Of a stretch of 64,000 nucleotides of DNA, positions 1-7,161 are shown piece after piece. Each line of letters starts with the position of its first letter. Within the stretch, counting starts at the first letter, position 1. The translations under genes and the position numbers were made by a program. Below the pieces are notes generated by a model, which saw nothing but the letters and a program-made list of their open reading frames with translations, was not told where the DNA came from and ran no database searches. Source of the DNA: Methylorubrum salsuginis (GTDB lineage Bacteria; Pseudomonadota; Alphaproteobacteria; Rhizobiales; Beijerinckiaceae); assembly GCF_900114375.1 (NCBI RefSeq), contig NZ_FOSV01000010.1:105547-169546 (forward strand), given 5' to 3'.

Positions 1-283
1 CATCGAGCGCCTGCCCTTGGCGCTGCCGTCCGGCCGGCTTCTCGCCCCTCCCCCGTTGCGGGCCTCCGGCGGTCCCGGCTTCCGGATGGTTGGACCGCGC
101 CCTGGAGCTCATGGGCGAGGTGGCGAGCCGACCGGCGAACTGAGCCGACCAGGCCTTCCCCTTGGCGCCGATGCCTCATGCGCCCAGGCGCCTTTTAGGA
201 CACATTCGTAATCAAATCGGCGAAAACCGCAGGCGCTGAGACGGGGTGGTCATTGCGCGTTCACGCCGTTTGCCGCACACAGG
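1..283. other. No supported gene at left edge
   Basis: No convincing gene was found here. Frame 3 at the very start gives a short open stretch ending in a TGA near 141 whose last residues (LDRALELMGEVASRPAN) could be the tail of a gene entering from the left, but it is too short to assign. Confidence 0.3.
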
Positions 284-317
284 AACGCAACGTTTTCTTG
301 CGTTTTGACTCACGCAA
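284..317. promoter_or_regulatory. Operator-like inverted repeats upstream of the XRE/ImmA gene
   Basis: AACGCAA (284-290) and TTGCGTT (298-304) form a perfect 7-bp inverted repeat with a 7-nt spacer. A third half-site, ACGCAA at 312-317, faces TTGCGT at 298-303. The sites lie 25-58 nt upstream of the start codon of the HTH gene, which is where an autoregulating HTH repressor would bind. Binding is inferred; the symmetry is seen directly. Confidence 0.45.
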
Positions 318-341
318 GCCTACGTCGCCAGGATGCCTAAC

Positions 342-1523
342 ATGAATCAGAATCACATTGGCCAGCGCGTGAAGGCCCTGCGCGAGGCGCGCGGCATGAA
401 GCAGGACGACCTGAAGGACCTGCTCGGACTCAACAGCCGTCAGATCGTTTCGCAGATTGAATCCGGTGCGCGTCGCCTGTCGGCAGGCGAACTCGTTATC
501 TTGCTCAAGCATTTTGACACCACTCTCGATCGCATCACAAATCCGTTTCTGCTCACCGGCAAAAGCGCTTTCTCCTGGCGCCAGCGCAATGTCGCTCAGG
601 ACCAACTCAGCGCGTTCGAGGAGTTAGCTGGCGAATGGATTGGGGCCTACCGTGCCTTGAGCGACCTCAGCTCGACGCGCGTGTCGAAGCTGCTGCCAAA
701 CACGCGCCTCACTTACACCAATGCGTACGAAGACGCGGCCCATGTCGGCGAAACTGTCGCTCGTCAGCTTGAGCTTGGTGATAAGCCAGCCTTTGATCTG
801 TCTAGCGTAATGGAAAGCAAGCTTGGCATTCTTGTTCTGATGGTCGATGCGATCAATGGAATATCTGGAGCCGCATGCCAACTGCCGGAACTCGACGCGG
901 TGCTCATTAATCGCAACGAAAGCTTTGCGCGCCGAAACTCTGATCTTGCGCATGAGTTTTTTCATCTACTCACGTGGAATGTGATGCGACCGGCGCATGT
1001 CGAGTCATCCATTGCCACATGGGAGGATGTGCCGCGCGCGCATCGCACGCCGACGGCTGATCGCAACCAGCGCATTGAGCAACTCGCCGATCACTTCGCA
1101 TCCGGCCTTCTTTTGCCGTCGTGGAGCCTCGATCGCATCGGCAAGCCGTCGGGCGATGCCGCACAGTGGTTGACTGAAGCCGCTAAGTTCCTCGGTGTTT
1201 CGAGCCGAAACCTGAAGTGGCGCTTGATCAATTCGAAGCGGTGCCCCGAGCTGGCTTCCGTTCAGGAGGGTGATCTCATCGCAGCTGGCCGAGCGCAAAT
1301 TGATGGCCCACGCTCTGAAGAGAAACCGCTCCTGTTCAGTCGCCCGTTTATGAAAACCATCGCCGCGGCTATCGAACAGGGCCATCTTTCGGGACAACGC
1401 GCTGCCGCCCTGCTTCGCATGGAACGCAGCGCAATTGGCGACTTGTGTGACGCCTATGGCGTGCAACGCCCTGTAGAGCTTGGAGGGAGATGCGTCGTGG
1501 ACGTGGAGACTACCTCCGCTTGA
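342..1523 (+). CDS. XRE-family regulator with ImmA/IrrE-type metallopeptidase domain
   Basis: A 393-residue two-domain protein. Residues about 5-65 form a helix-turn-helix of the XRE/Cro type (GQRVKALREARGMKQDDL). Residues about 150-280 contain the zinc-protease signature AHEFFH (His204, Glu205, His208) and a following EQLADHFASGLLLP helix, as in ImmA/IrrE and COG2856 proteins. Such proteins sense a signal and relieve repression by proteolysis in mobile elements and toxin-antitoxin-like systems. The start at 342 is preferred because AGGA lies 8-9 nt upstream; an in-frame ATG at 333 would add three residues. The 3' end overlaps the PIN-like gene by 34 bp, indicating a coupled two-gene operon. 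Base composition is visibly less GC-rich than the downstream core genes. Confidence 0.85.
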   Translation: MNQNHIGQRVKALREARGMKQDDLKDLLGLNSRQIVSQIESGARRLSAGELVILLKHFDTTLDRITNPFLLTGKSAFSWRQRNVAQDQLSAFEELAGEWIGAYRALSDLSSTRVSKLLPNTRLTYTNAYEDAAHVGETVARQLELGDKPAFDLSSVMESKLGILVLMVDAINGISGAACQLPELDAVLINRNESFARRNSDLAHEFFHLLTWNVMRPAHVESSIATWEDVPRAHRTPTADRNQRIEQLADHFASGLLLPSWSLDRIGKPSGDAAQWLTEAAKFLGVSSRNLKWRLINSKRCPELASVQEGDLIAAGRAQIDGPRSEEKPLLFSRPFMKTIAAAIEQGHLSGQRAAALLRMERSAIGDLCDAYGVQRPVELGGRCVVDVETTSA

Positions 1524-2020
1524 TATCCCGCGATACACCCATTCTGCTCGACGCTAACGCGATCGCCGCTTGCCACGAGTTCGCGTGCTGGCGAGCGATC
1601 GCAGGTGCGTTTCGTCTTGAAACAGTTGAAGAGTGTATTAAAGAGTTTCAAACTGGCGGCTACGCTCTTCAGTCGCAAGAGTACGTCGATGAGCGGACCT
1701 TGCGAGGTCAATTTCGCCACGTACACAATCCAACCGAGCTTGAGCTAGCAGAAGTCCTGCTTGACGGGGGCGCTGGCATCCATTGCGGCGAGCAGCACCT
1801 TTGGGCCCATGCCCTGGGGCGCGAGGATGCTTGGGTTTTGTGCGGACCAGATCGCGGTTCGATGCGATTTGGCTGTCACAGAAATCACGGCCAAAGGCTG
1901 ATCGCCCTAGGATCGCTTCTAGATAGCCTTAGACATCCATCGGCAGGCAGGCTTCCTCACCACTATACGCAGAATTGGTTGGAAAAAGTGCGGCGAGATT
2001 TCATACTCGGGATCGTTTAA
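1490..2020 (+). CDS. PIN-like domain protein, probable partner of the XRE/ImmA regulator
   Basis: A 176-residue protein starting inside the 3' end of the regulator gene, with GGAGGG just before the ATG. Near the N-terminus, ILLDANAIAACHEF resembles the first acidic strand of PIN-type nucleases. An acidic patch (ETVEECIKEF) follows, and AHALGREDAWVLCGPD near residue 110-125 resembles the later Asp-containing strand. The architecture matches pairs of an HTH-ImmA-like protein and a PIN-like protein seen in defence or toxin loci. The family call rests on motif resemblance only. Nuclease or toxin function is inferred from fold and context. Confidence 0.6.
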   Translation: MRRGRGDYLRLISRDTPILLDANAIAACHEFACWRAIAGAFRLETVEECIKEFQTGGYALQSQEYVDERTLRGQFRHVHNPTELELAEVLLDGGAGIHCGEQHLWAHALGREDAWVLCGPDRGSMRFGCHRNHGQRLIALGSLLDSLRHPSAGRLPHHYTQNWLEKVRRDFILGIV

Positions 2021-2107
2021 TTTTGCACTTCCTCCCAGCTTTCAGTCGCTACGGAAAGACCTCTTCCTATTTCAGACCAGCTTGCCTCTGGCAGTGATTG
2101 AGCATGA

Positions 2108-2539
2108 GGGCGAAATAACGGCCCGGCTGGACATCAGATCCTTCGCCCGCCGCCGAACGATTCGCTCGCGCAGCCGGTCGAGCGGGCTCTTGCGCGGGTC
2201 CAGGAAATCGTCGCAGACGGCAGCATGCTGACTGCGGCTGCCTTGCCGGAGGAGCGCTCCAGTGCGATCTGGAAGCTGACGCGCGACTGGCGCCTGATCG
2301 CCGGGAAGCTGCGACAGGCGCAGGATCCGGCTTCCTTCGTCACGCGGCCGAACATCGCGACGCTGGGAACCTGGGCCGCGCTGCCAAACATCTCGGTCAG
2401 AGGCTACTTCGCCCTGGAGGGCACCGATCTGCAGATCGGGCCGGACGCGCGCGAAACCACAGCGGTCAGCGTTCTGGACGTGCTGTTGACCGAGGTGCCG
2501 GCGATTCCTCCGTTTGGCGAGCGTATCGAGGCGGTCTGA
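2108..2539 (+). pseudogene. Open remnant lacking a plausible start
   Basis: The reading frame is open from the stop at 2105 to the TGA ending at 2539 and has coding-like composition, for example VERALARVQEIVADGS and SSAIWKLTRDWRLIAGKL. There is no ATG, GTG or TTG between the upstream stop and the internal ATG at 2225, and homology-looking sequence extends upstream of that ATG. This suggests a 5'-truncated gene. The family is not recognised. If the 2225 start is real, the product would be 104 residues. Confidence 0.4.
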
Positions 2540-2676
2540 CCCAGACTGCCGCCTAAACCCACGGGCGGGCGACTCCTGCCCGCGGCGCTGAGACCTAACA
2601 CCTCGATCTGCTCAGCGGCCCGGCGCGCCAGCGCGCCGAGGCGCTTGCGGCGCTGCAAGGCAAGTCTCAATCGGCT

Positions 2677-3006
2677 TCAGGCCGAGGCGGGCCCGGCTTC
2701 TACCTCGACGATCTCCAACGTCCGCAAGATCGCCAGCGCGGTCACGTCCGCATCGGTCCGACCCTCGTGCGTCGCCGGCATCACCGCAACCGCCTCGAGC
2801 TCGTTGCCCGCCAGCGGGCCGACCACGACCCTGAGCACGTCGCCCTCGGGACCATTGGCATCCTCCATGAGCGCGACGAGGTAGCCCGCCGCGCGCCCGT
2901 AGACGTACGGCGGATGGAGCTCGGCAGCGGCCTGTGACGCGACGGGCGCGGCCTCAGCGCTTGGGCGCGGGCGGCTCCCGAAGGTCGGACGGATGACGTT
3001 GGACAT
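2677..3006 (-). CDS. Small hypothetical protein downstream of hicB
   Basis: A 109-residue protein with a basic, low-complexity N-terminus (MSNVIRPTFGSRPRP) followed by a compact domain (YLVALMEDANGPEGDVLRVV) ending in an acidic tail. The start at 3006 is chosen because AGGAGG lies 8 nt upstream; an in-frame ATG at 3033 has no such site. It begins 30 nt after hicB and is probably cotranscribed with hicAB. The family is not recognised. It could be a third component of the locus or an unrelated passenger. Confidence 0.6.
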   Translation of the reverse strand: MSNVIRPTFGSRPRPSAEAAPVASQAAAELHPPYVYGRAAGYLVALMEDANGPEGDVLRVVVGPLAGNELEAVAVMPATHEGRTDADVTALAILRTLEIVEVEAGPASA

Positions 3007-3036
3007 GGCGGGCGCCTCCTCTCTCTCGGTCACGCC

Positions 3037-3474
3037 TCACGCCGCTTCGAAGGAAACCACGAGGCGACCGCCGAGCGCCGCGGCGGTCTCCTCCAGTTGG
3101 TCGAGCTTGGTGCCGTGGTCCGGGTCGAGGATCCGCCGTACCTCGGTCTCTGATCGGCCAAGACGCTCGGCCAGGGCGACCTTCGTCATCCCCGAACGCT
3201 TCCACGCGGCGTAGACCGAAGCCTTGGCGGCAAGCCGGGCCGACAACCGCACCGGATAAGATACCGCACCCGCGCGGGCGATGGTCGGGGCGACGAGGAT
3301 CATGTCGTCCTTGATCCGTCCCCGCACCGCCGCCGCGAGTGCGTGGCCCATCTCCTGGAGCGCTTCGGCCTCCGTAGCGCCCGACGCGATCGCTTCCGGC
3401 ACCTCCGGCGTATAGGCGTGCCATTCGCCGCCCTCGCGCCGCAGCTCGACCGGGTAAACCCATTCCTCCGACAT
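3037..3474 (-). CDS. hicB: HicB-family antitoxin
   Basis: A 145-residue antitoxin. Residues 1-60 are the partial RNase H-like HicB fold (YPVELRREGGEWHAYTPEVPEAIASGAT, then EALQEMGHAL). Residues about 85-145 are a C-terminal DNA-binding helix-turn-helix (KVALAERLGRSETEVRRILD) with a DHGTKLDQLEETAAALG tail. In the family, HicB binds HicA to neutralise it and represses the operon through the C-terminal domain. It lies 48 nt downstream of the toxin gene, the usual hicA-hicB order, so it is likely to bind the palindromes upstream of hicA. Confidence 0.9.
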   Translation of the reverse strand: MSEEWVYPVELRREGGEWHAYTPEVPEAIASGATEAEALQEMGHALAAAVRGRIKDDMILVAPTIARAGAVSYPVRLSARLAAKASVYAAWKRSGMTKVALAERLGRSETEVRRILDPDHGTKLDQLEETAAALGGRLVVSFEAA

Positions 3475-3522
3475 CGTCCGCTCCTCAGGCGGGTGACACG
3501 AAACGCAAGGGGTGGGCCCCGC

Positions 3523-3729
3523 CTATAGATCGGCGGGGTCCACTCCGAGTTGCCGGCAGATGCGTTGAACGTGGAAGGGGCTGAGTTCACCGCTCTGGAC
3601 GGTGGTGACGGCCCCTGCCAGCCGCACCCTGTAGTGGCTTCCCTTGCCGCCTGCCGTATCCACCTCGAAGAGCAGGTCTCTCTTCCTGGCGTACCGGCGG
3701 AGGGCTCGGATCAGTGCGTCTCGTGTCAC
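3523..3729 (-). CDS. hicA: HicA-family mRNA interferase toxin
   Basis: A 68-residue toxin with a GTG start at 3729 preceded by GGAG. HicA is a double-stranded-RNA-binding-fold ribonuclease that cleaves mRNA when free of HicB. The family core is visible: an N-terminal helix (RDALIRALRRYARKRD), a basic strand with the conserved catalytic histidine in GGKGSHYRV, and a C-terminal LSPFHVQRICRQLGVD helix. Length is typical of a complete HicA and no residue appears to be missing. It is the first gene of the hicA-hicB operon. Confidence 0.9.
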   Translation of the reverse strand: MTRDALIRALRRYARKRDLLFEVDTAGGKGSHYRVRLAGAVTTVQSGELSPFHVQRICRQLGVDPADL

Positions 3730-3758
3730 TCCTCATCTCCGTTCCGATGAAGAGACTA

Positions 3759-3776
3759 TCGAACATTTCTGTTCGA
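3759..3776. promoter_or_regulatory. Operator-like palindrome 1 upstream of hicA
   Basis: TCGAACA and TGTTCGA flank a 4-nt TTTC spacer, giving a perfect 7-bp inverted repeat 30 nt upstream of the hicA start codon. Its position and the presence of a second related site fit the HicB operator. No binding data are visible from sequence. Confidence 0.55.
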
Positions 3777-3790
3777 ATGGCAACCTGTTT

Positions 3791-3806
3791 CGTACAAAAA
3801 TGTTCG
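3791..3806. promoter_or_regulatory. Operator-like palindrome 2 upstream of hicA
   Basis: CGTACA-AAAA-TGTTCG is an imperfect copy of the neighbouring CGAACA-N4-TGTTCG palindrome with one mismatched position. The two centres are about 31 bp apart, close to three helical turns, so both would face the same side of the DNA. Confidence 0.45.
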
Positions 3807-3903
3807 CTTTTACGCCTTGGGATACCCGGCGAGCACCGTAAACCCGCCCTCCCGCATCCGCTCGTAATGCGCGGCCATGTCCTTCAGCGGGGGCGCTCAG
3901 AGG

Positions 3904-4101
3904 TCATCGGTCGCCCCCTCCAGAAAGCAGCTTATCGATTTGCGCCATCCCGTTCTCGCGAGCTTTCGTCTCGGTTCGGAGGTCACGGTCCGATCGTTGT
4001 GTGAGCTTTCCATTCTTGCGGATCGCCCAATGGAACGAGCCCCCCTCCTTTTTCGGTTGGAGAATTTCTAGGCTGTAGGGGTAAGTTGCCGGGTTGGTCA
4101 T
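3904..4101 (-). CDS. Small hypothetical protein
   Basis: A 65-residue, mostly polar protein (YPYSLEILQPKKEGGSFHWA, then a basic stretch TETKARENGMAQIDKLLSGG). The aromatic-rich N-terminal beta-like segment and helical tail give it coding character that the opposite strand lacks. No strong ribosome binding site precedes the ATG, only GGTCGGG. No family is recognised. It lies in the accessory region between hicAB and other mini-genes. Confidence 0.55.
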   Translation of the reverse strand: MTNPATYPYSLEILQPKKEGGSFHWAIRKNGKLTQRSDRDLRTETKARENGMAQIDKLLSGGGDR

Positions 4102-4189
4102 TACCCGACCATGGCACGCCCAACCGCCGGGACCAAGGACGGGTCAAGCGGGGCGGATTTCAAACTGACCCACTACGGGCGGGGCTTGT

Positions 4190-4330
4190 TCATCGCGCTC
4201 CTGACTTTGCCGCGAACTCCCAGATCGGCACGCCGACCGGCCGCCCAGGCTTGTCCCGATATCCGTGCTGATTCCCGAGCGTCACGCAACGGGCGTCGAC
4301 CCCGCCGGCCTTGCGGTCGCTGGTCATCAT
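4190..4330 (-). CDS. Possible small hypothetical protein
   Basis: A 46-residue frame beginning with two consecutive ATG codons (4330 and 4327), the second with GAGG 6 nt upstream. Composition is protein-like (GVDARCVTLGNQHGYRDKPG, then PIWEFAAK) and unlike the arginine-rich frames usually made by chance in GC-rich DNA. No family is recognised. It could also be a gene fragment left in the island. Confidence 0.35.
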   Translation of the reverse strand: MMTSDRKAGGVDARCVTLGNQHGYRDKPGRPVGVPIWEFAAKSGAR

Positions 4331-4474
4331 GACCTCGCAATAGTCTGGTATTATGCAGCATCGCCACCAAGCCCCACCCGTGAGCGCGACCACTCCCGCT
4401 GGGGCAGCTTGCATCTGTCACAGACGCGGCAATAATCGCCCCAAGCCGGCAATGACCGGCAGGGGGTGGGCGTC

Positions 4475-4618
4475 ATGACGTTTGAGATTTTCCTGGCCGC
4501 GATGCTGGCGGCTGCGCTGATATCGCTGACGGTGCTGTTCTCGCGCTCGGCTGAGGGCCCGACCTATCTGCGTCGGGGCGGCAAGGCAATCCGTTGGGAC
4601 CCGCCGACCCGGTGTTGA
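4475..4618 (+). CDS. 47-residue single-span membrane protein
   Basis: A short frame preceded by a strong purine tract (AGGGGGTGGG) ending 4 nt before the ATG. The N-terminal 22 residues (FLAAMLAAALISLTVLF) form one hydrophobic segment; a basic and aromatic tail (RRGGKAIRWDPPTR) would lie in the cytoplasm by the positive-inside rule. The family is unknown. The membrane assignment follows from composition alone. Confidence 0.5.
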   Translation: MTFEIFLAAMLAAALISLTVLFSRSAEGPTYLRRGGKAIRWDPPTRC

Positions 4619-4634
4619 CCAGATCGCGCAGGCC

Positions 4635-4841
4635 TTAGTGAAGCTGAGGCACCTCTTCATCGTGCGAAAGGTGCGCCGCCTCTCTCACAACCTGTCTCTC
4701 TAGCGTGTCCGCGTGCGCGTCGAAATCGTCGGCCATTGTGCGGAGTTGGGCGACGATACGATCATCCTGACCGTCGAGAAGGTCCGCCAATCCACGGAAC
4801 AGGTCAGCCTTCTCACGGAAGTATGCGGCGGTGGCGTTCAT
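4635..4841 (-). CDS. Small helical hypothetical protein
   Basis: A 68-residue, strongly helical acidic protein (YFREKADLFRGLADLLDGQD, followed by LRTMADDFDAHADTLERQV). The internal ATG at 4841 is preferred over a far upstream in-frame ATG because the coding-like amphipathic pattern begins there. The spaced Leu/Ala pattern suggests a helical hairpin. It converges with the small membrane protein gene, with 16 nt between their stops. The family is not recognised. Confidence 0.55.
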   Translation of the reverse strand: MNATAAYFREKADLFRGLADLLDGQDDRIVAQLRTMADDFDAHADTLERQVVREAAHLSHDEEVPQLH

Positions 4842-5110
4842 GGCGGACCCATAACATAGGTTATTGGACCGCGTCTCGATGCCGGTGAGCCAAGCTTGTT
4901 CGGCAGAAGCAGTTGCCCCCAACCAACCGCTAAAAAGAAGCGCGCCACGAAGGGCGAGCTCTGGAGGTTGGCGCTGTCGAAATGGGGCAGATGACAGCGT
5001 TGCCGCACTGTAACGCTTCGACGGCGGCGCTAACAACCAAGCCGTCGTCACCGATGCGTGAAGGTCCCCCTACCGGAACGTCGTGCCAATCCCCTGAGTG
5101 AGCTTGCTGC

Positions 5111-5188
5111 CTAATTCCGCGGATGTGCGCGCTCGACCTCGGCGAGGTATTGTTCGAAGGCGTCGCCGGGCGGTTCTGGGGTCGTCAC
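5111..5188 (-). CDS. 25-residue micro-ORF coupled to the upstream gene
   Basis: A GTG start overlaps the TGA stop of the preceding gene in a GTGA overlap, and GGAAG lies 7 nt upstream. The peptide is acidic (GDAFEQYLAEVERAHPRN) and fits the amphipathic style of its two upstream neighbours. The overlap is the main evidence. Whether it is translated cannot be told from sequence. Confidence 0.35.
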   Translation of the reverse strand: MTTPEPPGDAFEQYLAEVERAHPRN

Positions 5189-5379
5189 GTCACGTCTTCC
5201 GTCACCTTGGCCCGCTCTCGCGCCAAGGCCCGCAGCGCCTCTGCGTATAGATCGATCCGCTCACAAGGGATGGCGAGCCCGGTTTCGCGGCGCCGCTCGA
5301 TGCGGCGGGCGATCTCCTGAAGCTCCTCGGACGTGAGCGCGTCCACCGGCGTCGCGGACAAGTCGCCGATCTTGCTCAC
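5185..5379 (-). CDS. Small hypothetical protein, middle gene of a coupled mini-operon
   Basis: A 64-residue helical protein (ALTSEELQEIARRIERRRET, then DLYAEALRALARERAKVTE). Its ATG overlaps the stop of the upstream 87-residue gene by 4 bp, and its own stop overlaps the 25-residue micro-ORF by 4 bp, giving three end-to-end coupled frames. No family is recognised. Its role is unknown. Confidence 0.6.
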   Translation of the reverse strand: MSKIGDLSATPVDALTSEELQEIARRIERRRETGLAIPCERIDLYAEALRALARERAKVTEDVT

Positions 5380-5639
5380 GCCTTCTCCGCCCGCGCCAAC
5401 AGGATCGCCGTCCGGACCGCGCTGCGCCGCGCCGCCGGCTCGCTGTCCTTGTCGCCCAGCACCGATTTCGCGAACGCGCTGGCCTCCACTGCCGCGCCGA
5501 GATCGACCACGTAGCCGTCGGCGGGCGAGACCCGGTCCGCCTGACCCTCAAGCGCCGCCCGCACGAGCCGGCTCACGTGGTCGTCGGTGACGGCCTTGGC
5601 CTTGAAGAGGTCGGAGACGGTGGGGGAGGATTCGGCCAT
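5376..5639 (-). CDS. Small hypothetical protein, first gene of a coupled mini-operon
   Basis: An 87-residue mostly helical protein (SDLFKAKAVTDDHVSRLVRA, then DLGAAVEASAFAKSVLGD) with an alanine-rich C-terminus. It is followed by a 4-bp ATGA overlap with the 64-residue gene. It lies about 90 bp from the 3' end of tRNA-Thr, at the edge of the accessory region. No family is recognised. Confidence 0.6.
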   Translation of the reverse strand: MAESSPTVSDLFKAKAVTDDHVSRLVRAALEGQADRVSPADGYVVDLGAAVEASAFAKSVLGDKDSEPAARRSAVRTAILLARAEKA

Positions 5640-5731
5640 GGCTGAACCTATCGACAGGTTCAGCGGAGCACCACGGGTTCTAGCGAACCTGCAAGCACTT
5701 CATAAATTGTCAGCTAAGTCGTTGAGATGAA

Positions 5732-5806
5732 TGGTGCTGCGAGAGAGGATTGAACTCTCGACCTCCTCATTACCAATGAGGTGCTCTACCACTGAGCTAC
5801 CGCAGC
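5732..5806 (-). tRNA. tRNA-Thr (anticodon GGT)
   Basis: The reverse complement folds as a full cloverleaf: acceptor GCTGCGG pairs with TCGCAGC (one G-U), the D arm contains AGCTCAGTGGTAGAGC, the anticodon stem CCTCA/TGAGG encloses loop TTGGTAA, and the T arm is GAGAG-TTCAATC-CTCTC. The anticodon GGT reads ACC (and ACT) threonine codons. CCA is encoded at the 3' end. Its 3' end faces the accessory region, the usual orientation for an integration site. Confidence 0.95.
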
Positions 5807-6120
5807 GCGGGTCCGGCGGGCGCTGCCTGCGCCGAACGTGAGGGGGCATTAGCGGATCAAATCGCGCTTGGCAACGCTCCTGCCGCGGTTCGGGGTCAGG
5901 AAAATCGAGGCGACCGGATCGGCGGTATAAACGTCACATCCTGCGCCCGCAGGAGGCACGGCCGTAGGCTCGGAACGTTGAGCGCCGCGCAAAGCGGGCC
6001 TGGGCGTCAGGCGAAGCGTCGAGCGAAGCCTGAGCTCGACTTTGGCCAATCATGCAGCGTTGCAAAAGGCATAGGCCCAGGGCGCTGGCAGTCGGAAGCG
6101 AGCTTTTTGTTCGGGCGCGT

Positions 6121-6260
6121 TGGCACCGCCACGGCGCCTCCGTCTTCAACGACGGTGCGCAGCCCGTTGAACACCTCGCGCAGGTCGTGGTCGCGCTGGG
6201 CCGAACCTCCCGCAGGAGCGCGAGGTCGAGCGCCAACAGCGCCTATTCCTCATCGGACAC
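6121..6260 (-). pseudogene. Decayed IS5-family transposase N-terminal remnant
   Basis: Reading leftward from 6260 gives VSDEE, then a TAG stop where these proteins usually have tryptophan, then ALLALDLALLRE. After a one-base frame change comes RDHDLREVFNGLRTVVEDGG. The HDLREVFNxLR block is the conserved N-terminal motif of IS5/IS1182-type transposases. A stop plus frameshift and no recognisable DDE domain downstream show it is dead. The surrounding 5807-6487 stretch holds no intact gene, only this remnant and a palindromic repeat. Confidence 0.55.
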
Positions 6261-6340
6261 GTCGGACAGTCAGGCGGGGCGATCAAGCGGCATCCCCCCT
6301 CAAGGTGACGCTTTTCAACCCGTTCATAACACGCTCTAAG

Positions 6341-6397
6341 CTTCTGTGCCACAGCGACTTTTTCCGGAAGCCGGCTCCCCCCGTTCGGGCCGATGCC
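6341..6397. repeat. Dispersed palindromic repeat, copy A
   Basis: Contains CTTCTGTGCC...CTTTTTCCGGAAGCCGG and GTTCGGGCCGATGC, matching the right portion of copies at 7423-7485 and 7934-7988 with several substitutions. The inner TTCCGGAAGC and the outer GGC/GCCGATGC arms are less symmetrical than in the other copies, so this is a decayed member. Confidence 0.5.
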
Positions 6398-6487
6398 CGA
6401 ACCCTCCGATCGATCTCGGTGAACTGCGACGGCGTTTCTGACGTTGGTGCAGGACCTTGCCGATCCATCGACTTCGGAGACGCCGAC

Positions 6488-7099
6488 GTGCGTTCCAACG
6501 CCACCCGCCTTGCCCTTGCTCTGAGCCTCGCTCTCGCGCTGCCCATCGCCGTGCCGGCCTTCGCCCAGAGTCACGCGCCCTTCCTCGCCAAGGCGCCGAC
6601 GGGGACGCTGAGCGGCGCGAAGTTCGTCGGCGTGCCGGTGATCGGCATGGACCATGTCCGCGTCGGCGAGATCGAGGATCTGCTGATCGACGGGTCGGGC
6701 CAGATCCGCGCGGTGGTGATCGGCGTCGGTGGATTTCTGGGGGTCGGCGAGAAATCGGTGGCGGTGCCGTTCGAGGAATTCGCGTGGAACACGGGCGATG
6801 TCTCGCTCACCAGCGGTCCGTCCTCGGTGGTGAAAGTGGATTCCGCGCCAAGCCAGGCGGCCGCCGACAAGGCGACGCCGGATACGATGCCGGGTTCGCA
6901 GACGACGCGCGAGGTACTCGGCGCCGTCCAGAACCAGCACAGCGACCGCGTGACGGACGCCACCGGCTCGGTCGAGGCCGCGCGCCCGTCGAAGCACCCC
7001 GCCACGGTGCTGGCCGGCGACAAGATCGTCCACGCCGAAGTGCGCCTGACCAAGGCGCAGCTTCAGGACGCCCCGGCCTTCAGCCTCAAGGGCAACTGA
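6488..7099 (+). CDS. Exported PRC-barrel domain protein
   Basis: A 203-residue protein starting at GTG 6488, with GGAGA about 8 nt upstream. Residues 1-24 are a Sec signal peptide (LALALSLALALPIAVPAFAQ, cleavage after AFA-Q). Residues about 35-105 are a PRC-barrel: GVPVIGMDHVRVGEIEDLLI then IRAVVIGVGGFLGVGEKSVAV, a beta-barrel fold used for RNA or protein contacts. The C-terminal half is polar and low in structure. The small membrane protein gene starts 62 nt downstream on the same strand. Exported PRC-barrel proteins are common in this group; their substrate is unknown. Confidence 0.85.
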   Translation: MRSNATRLALALSLALALPIAVPAFAQSHAPFLAKAPTGTLSGAKFVGVPVIGMDHVRVGEIEDLLIDGSGQIRAVVIGVGGFLGVGEKSVAVPFEEFAWNTGDVSLTSGPSSVVKVDSAPSQAAADKATPDTMPGSQTTREVLGAVQNQHSDRVTDATGSVEAARPSKHPATVLAGDKIVHAEVRLTKAQLQDAPAFSLKGN

Positions 7100-7161
7100 T
7101 GCGGAGCGGCGCATGCCGATCCGGGACGTGCCGTCCATCCCTCGCCAGACCGGGACATCGC

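Noticed and set aside
5700..5731. Duplicate of the tRNA-Thr 3' end as an att site
   Set aside because: No copy of the last bases of the tRNA was found in 1-5700 by eye; the island border remains unproven.
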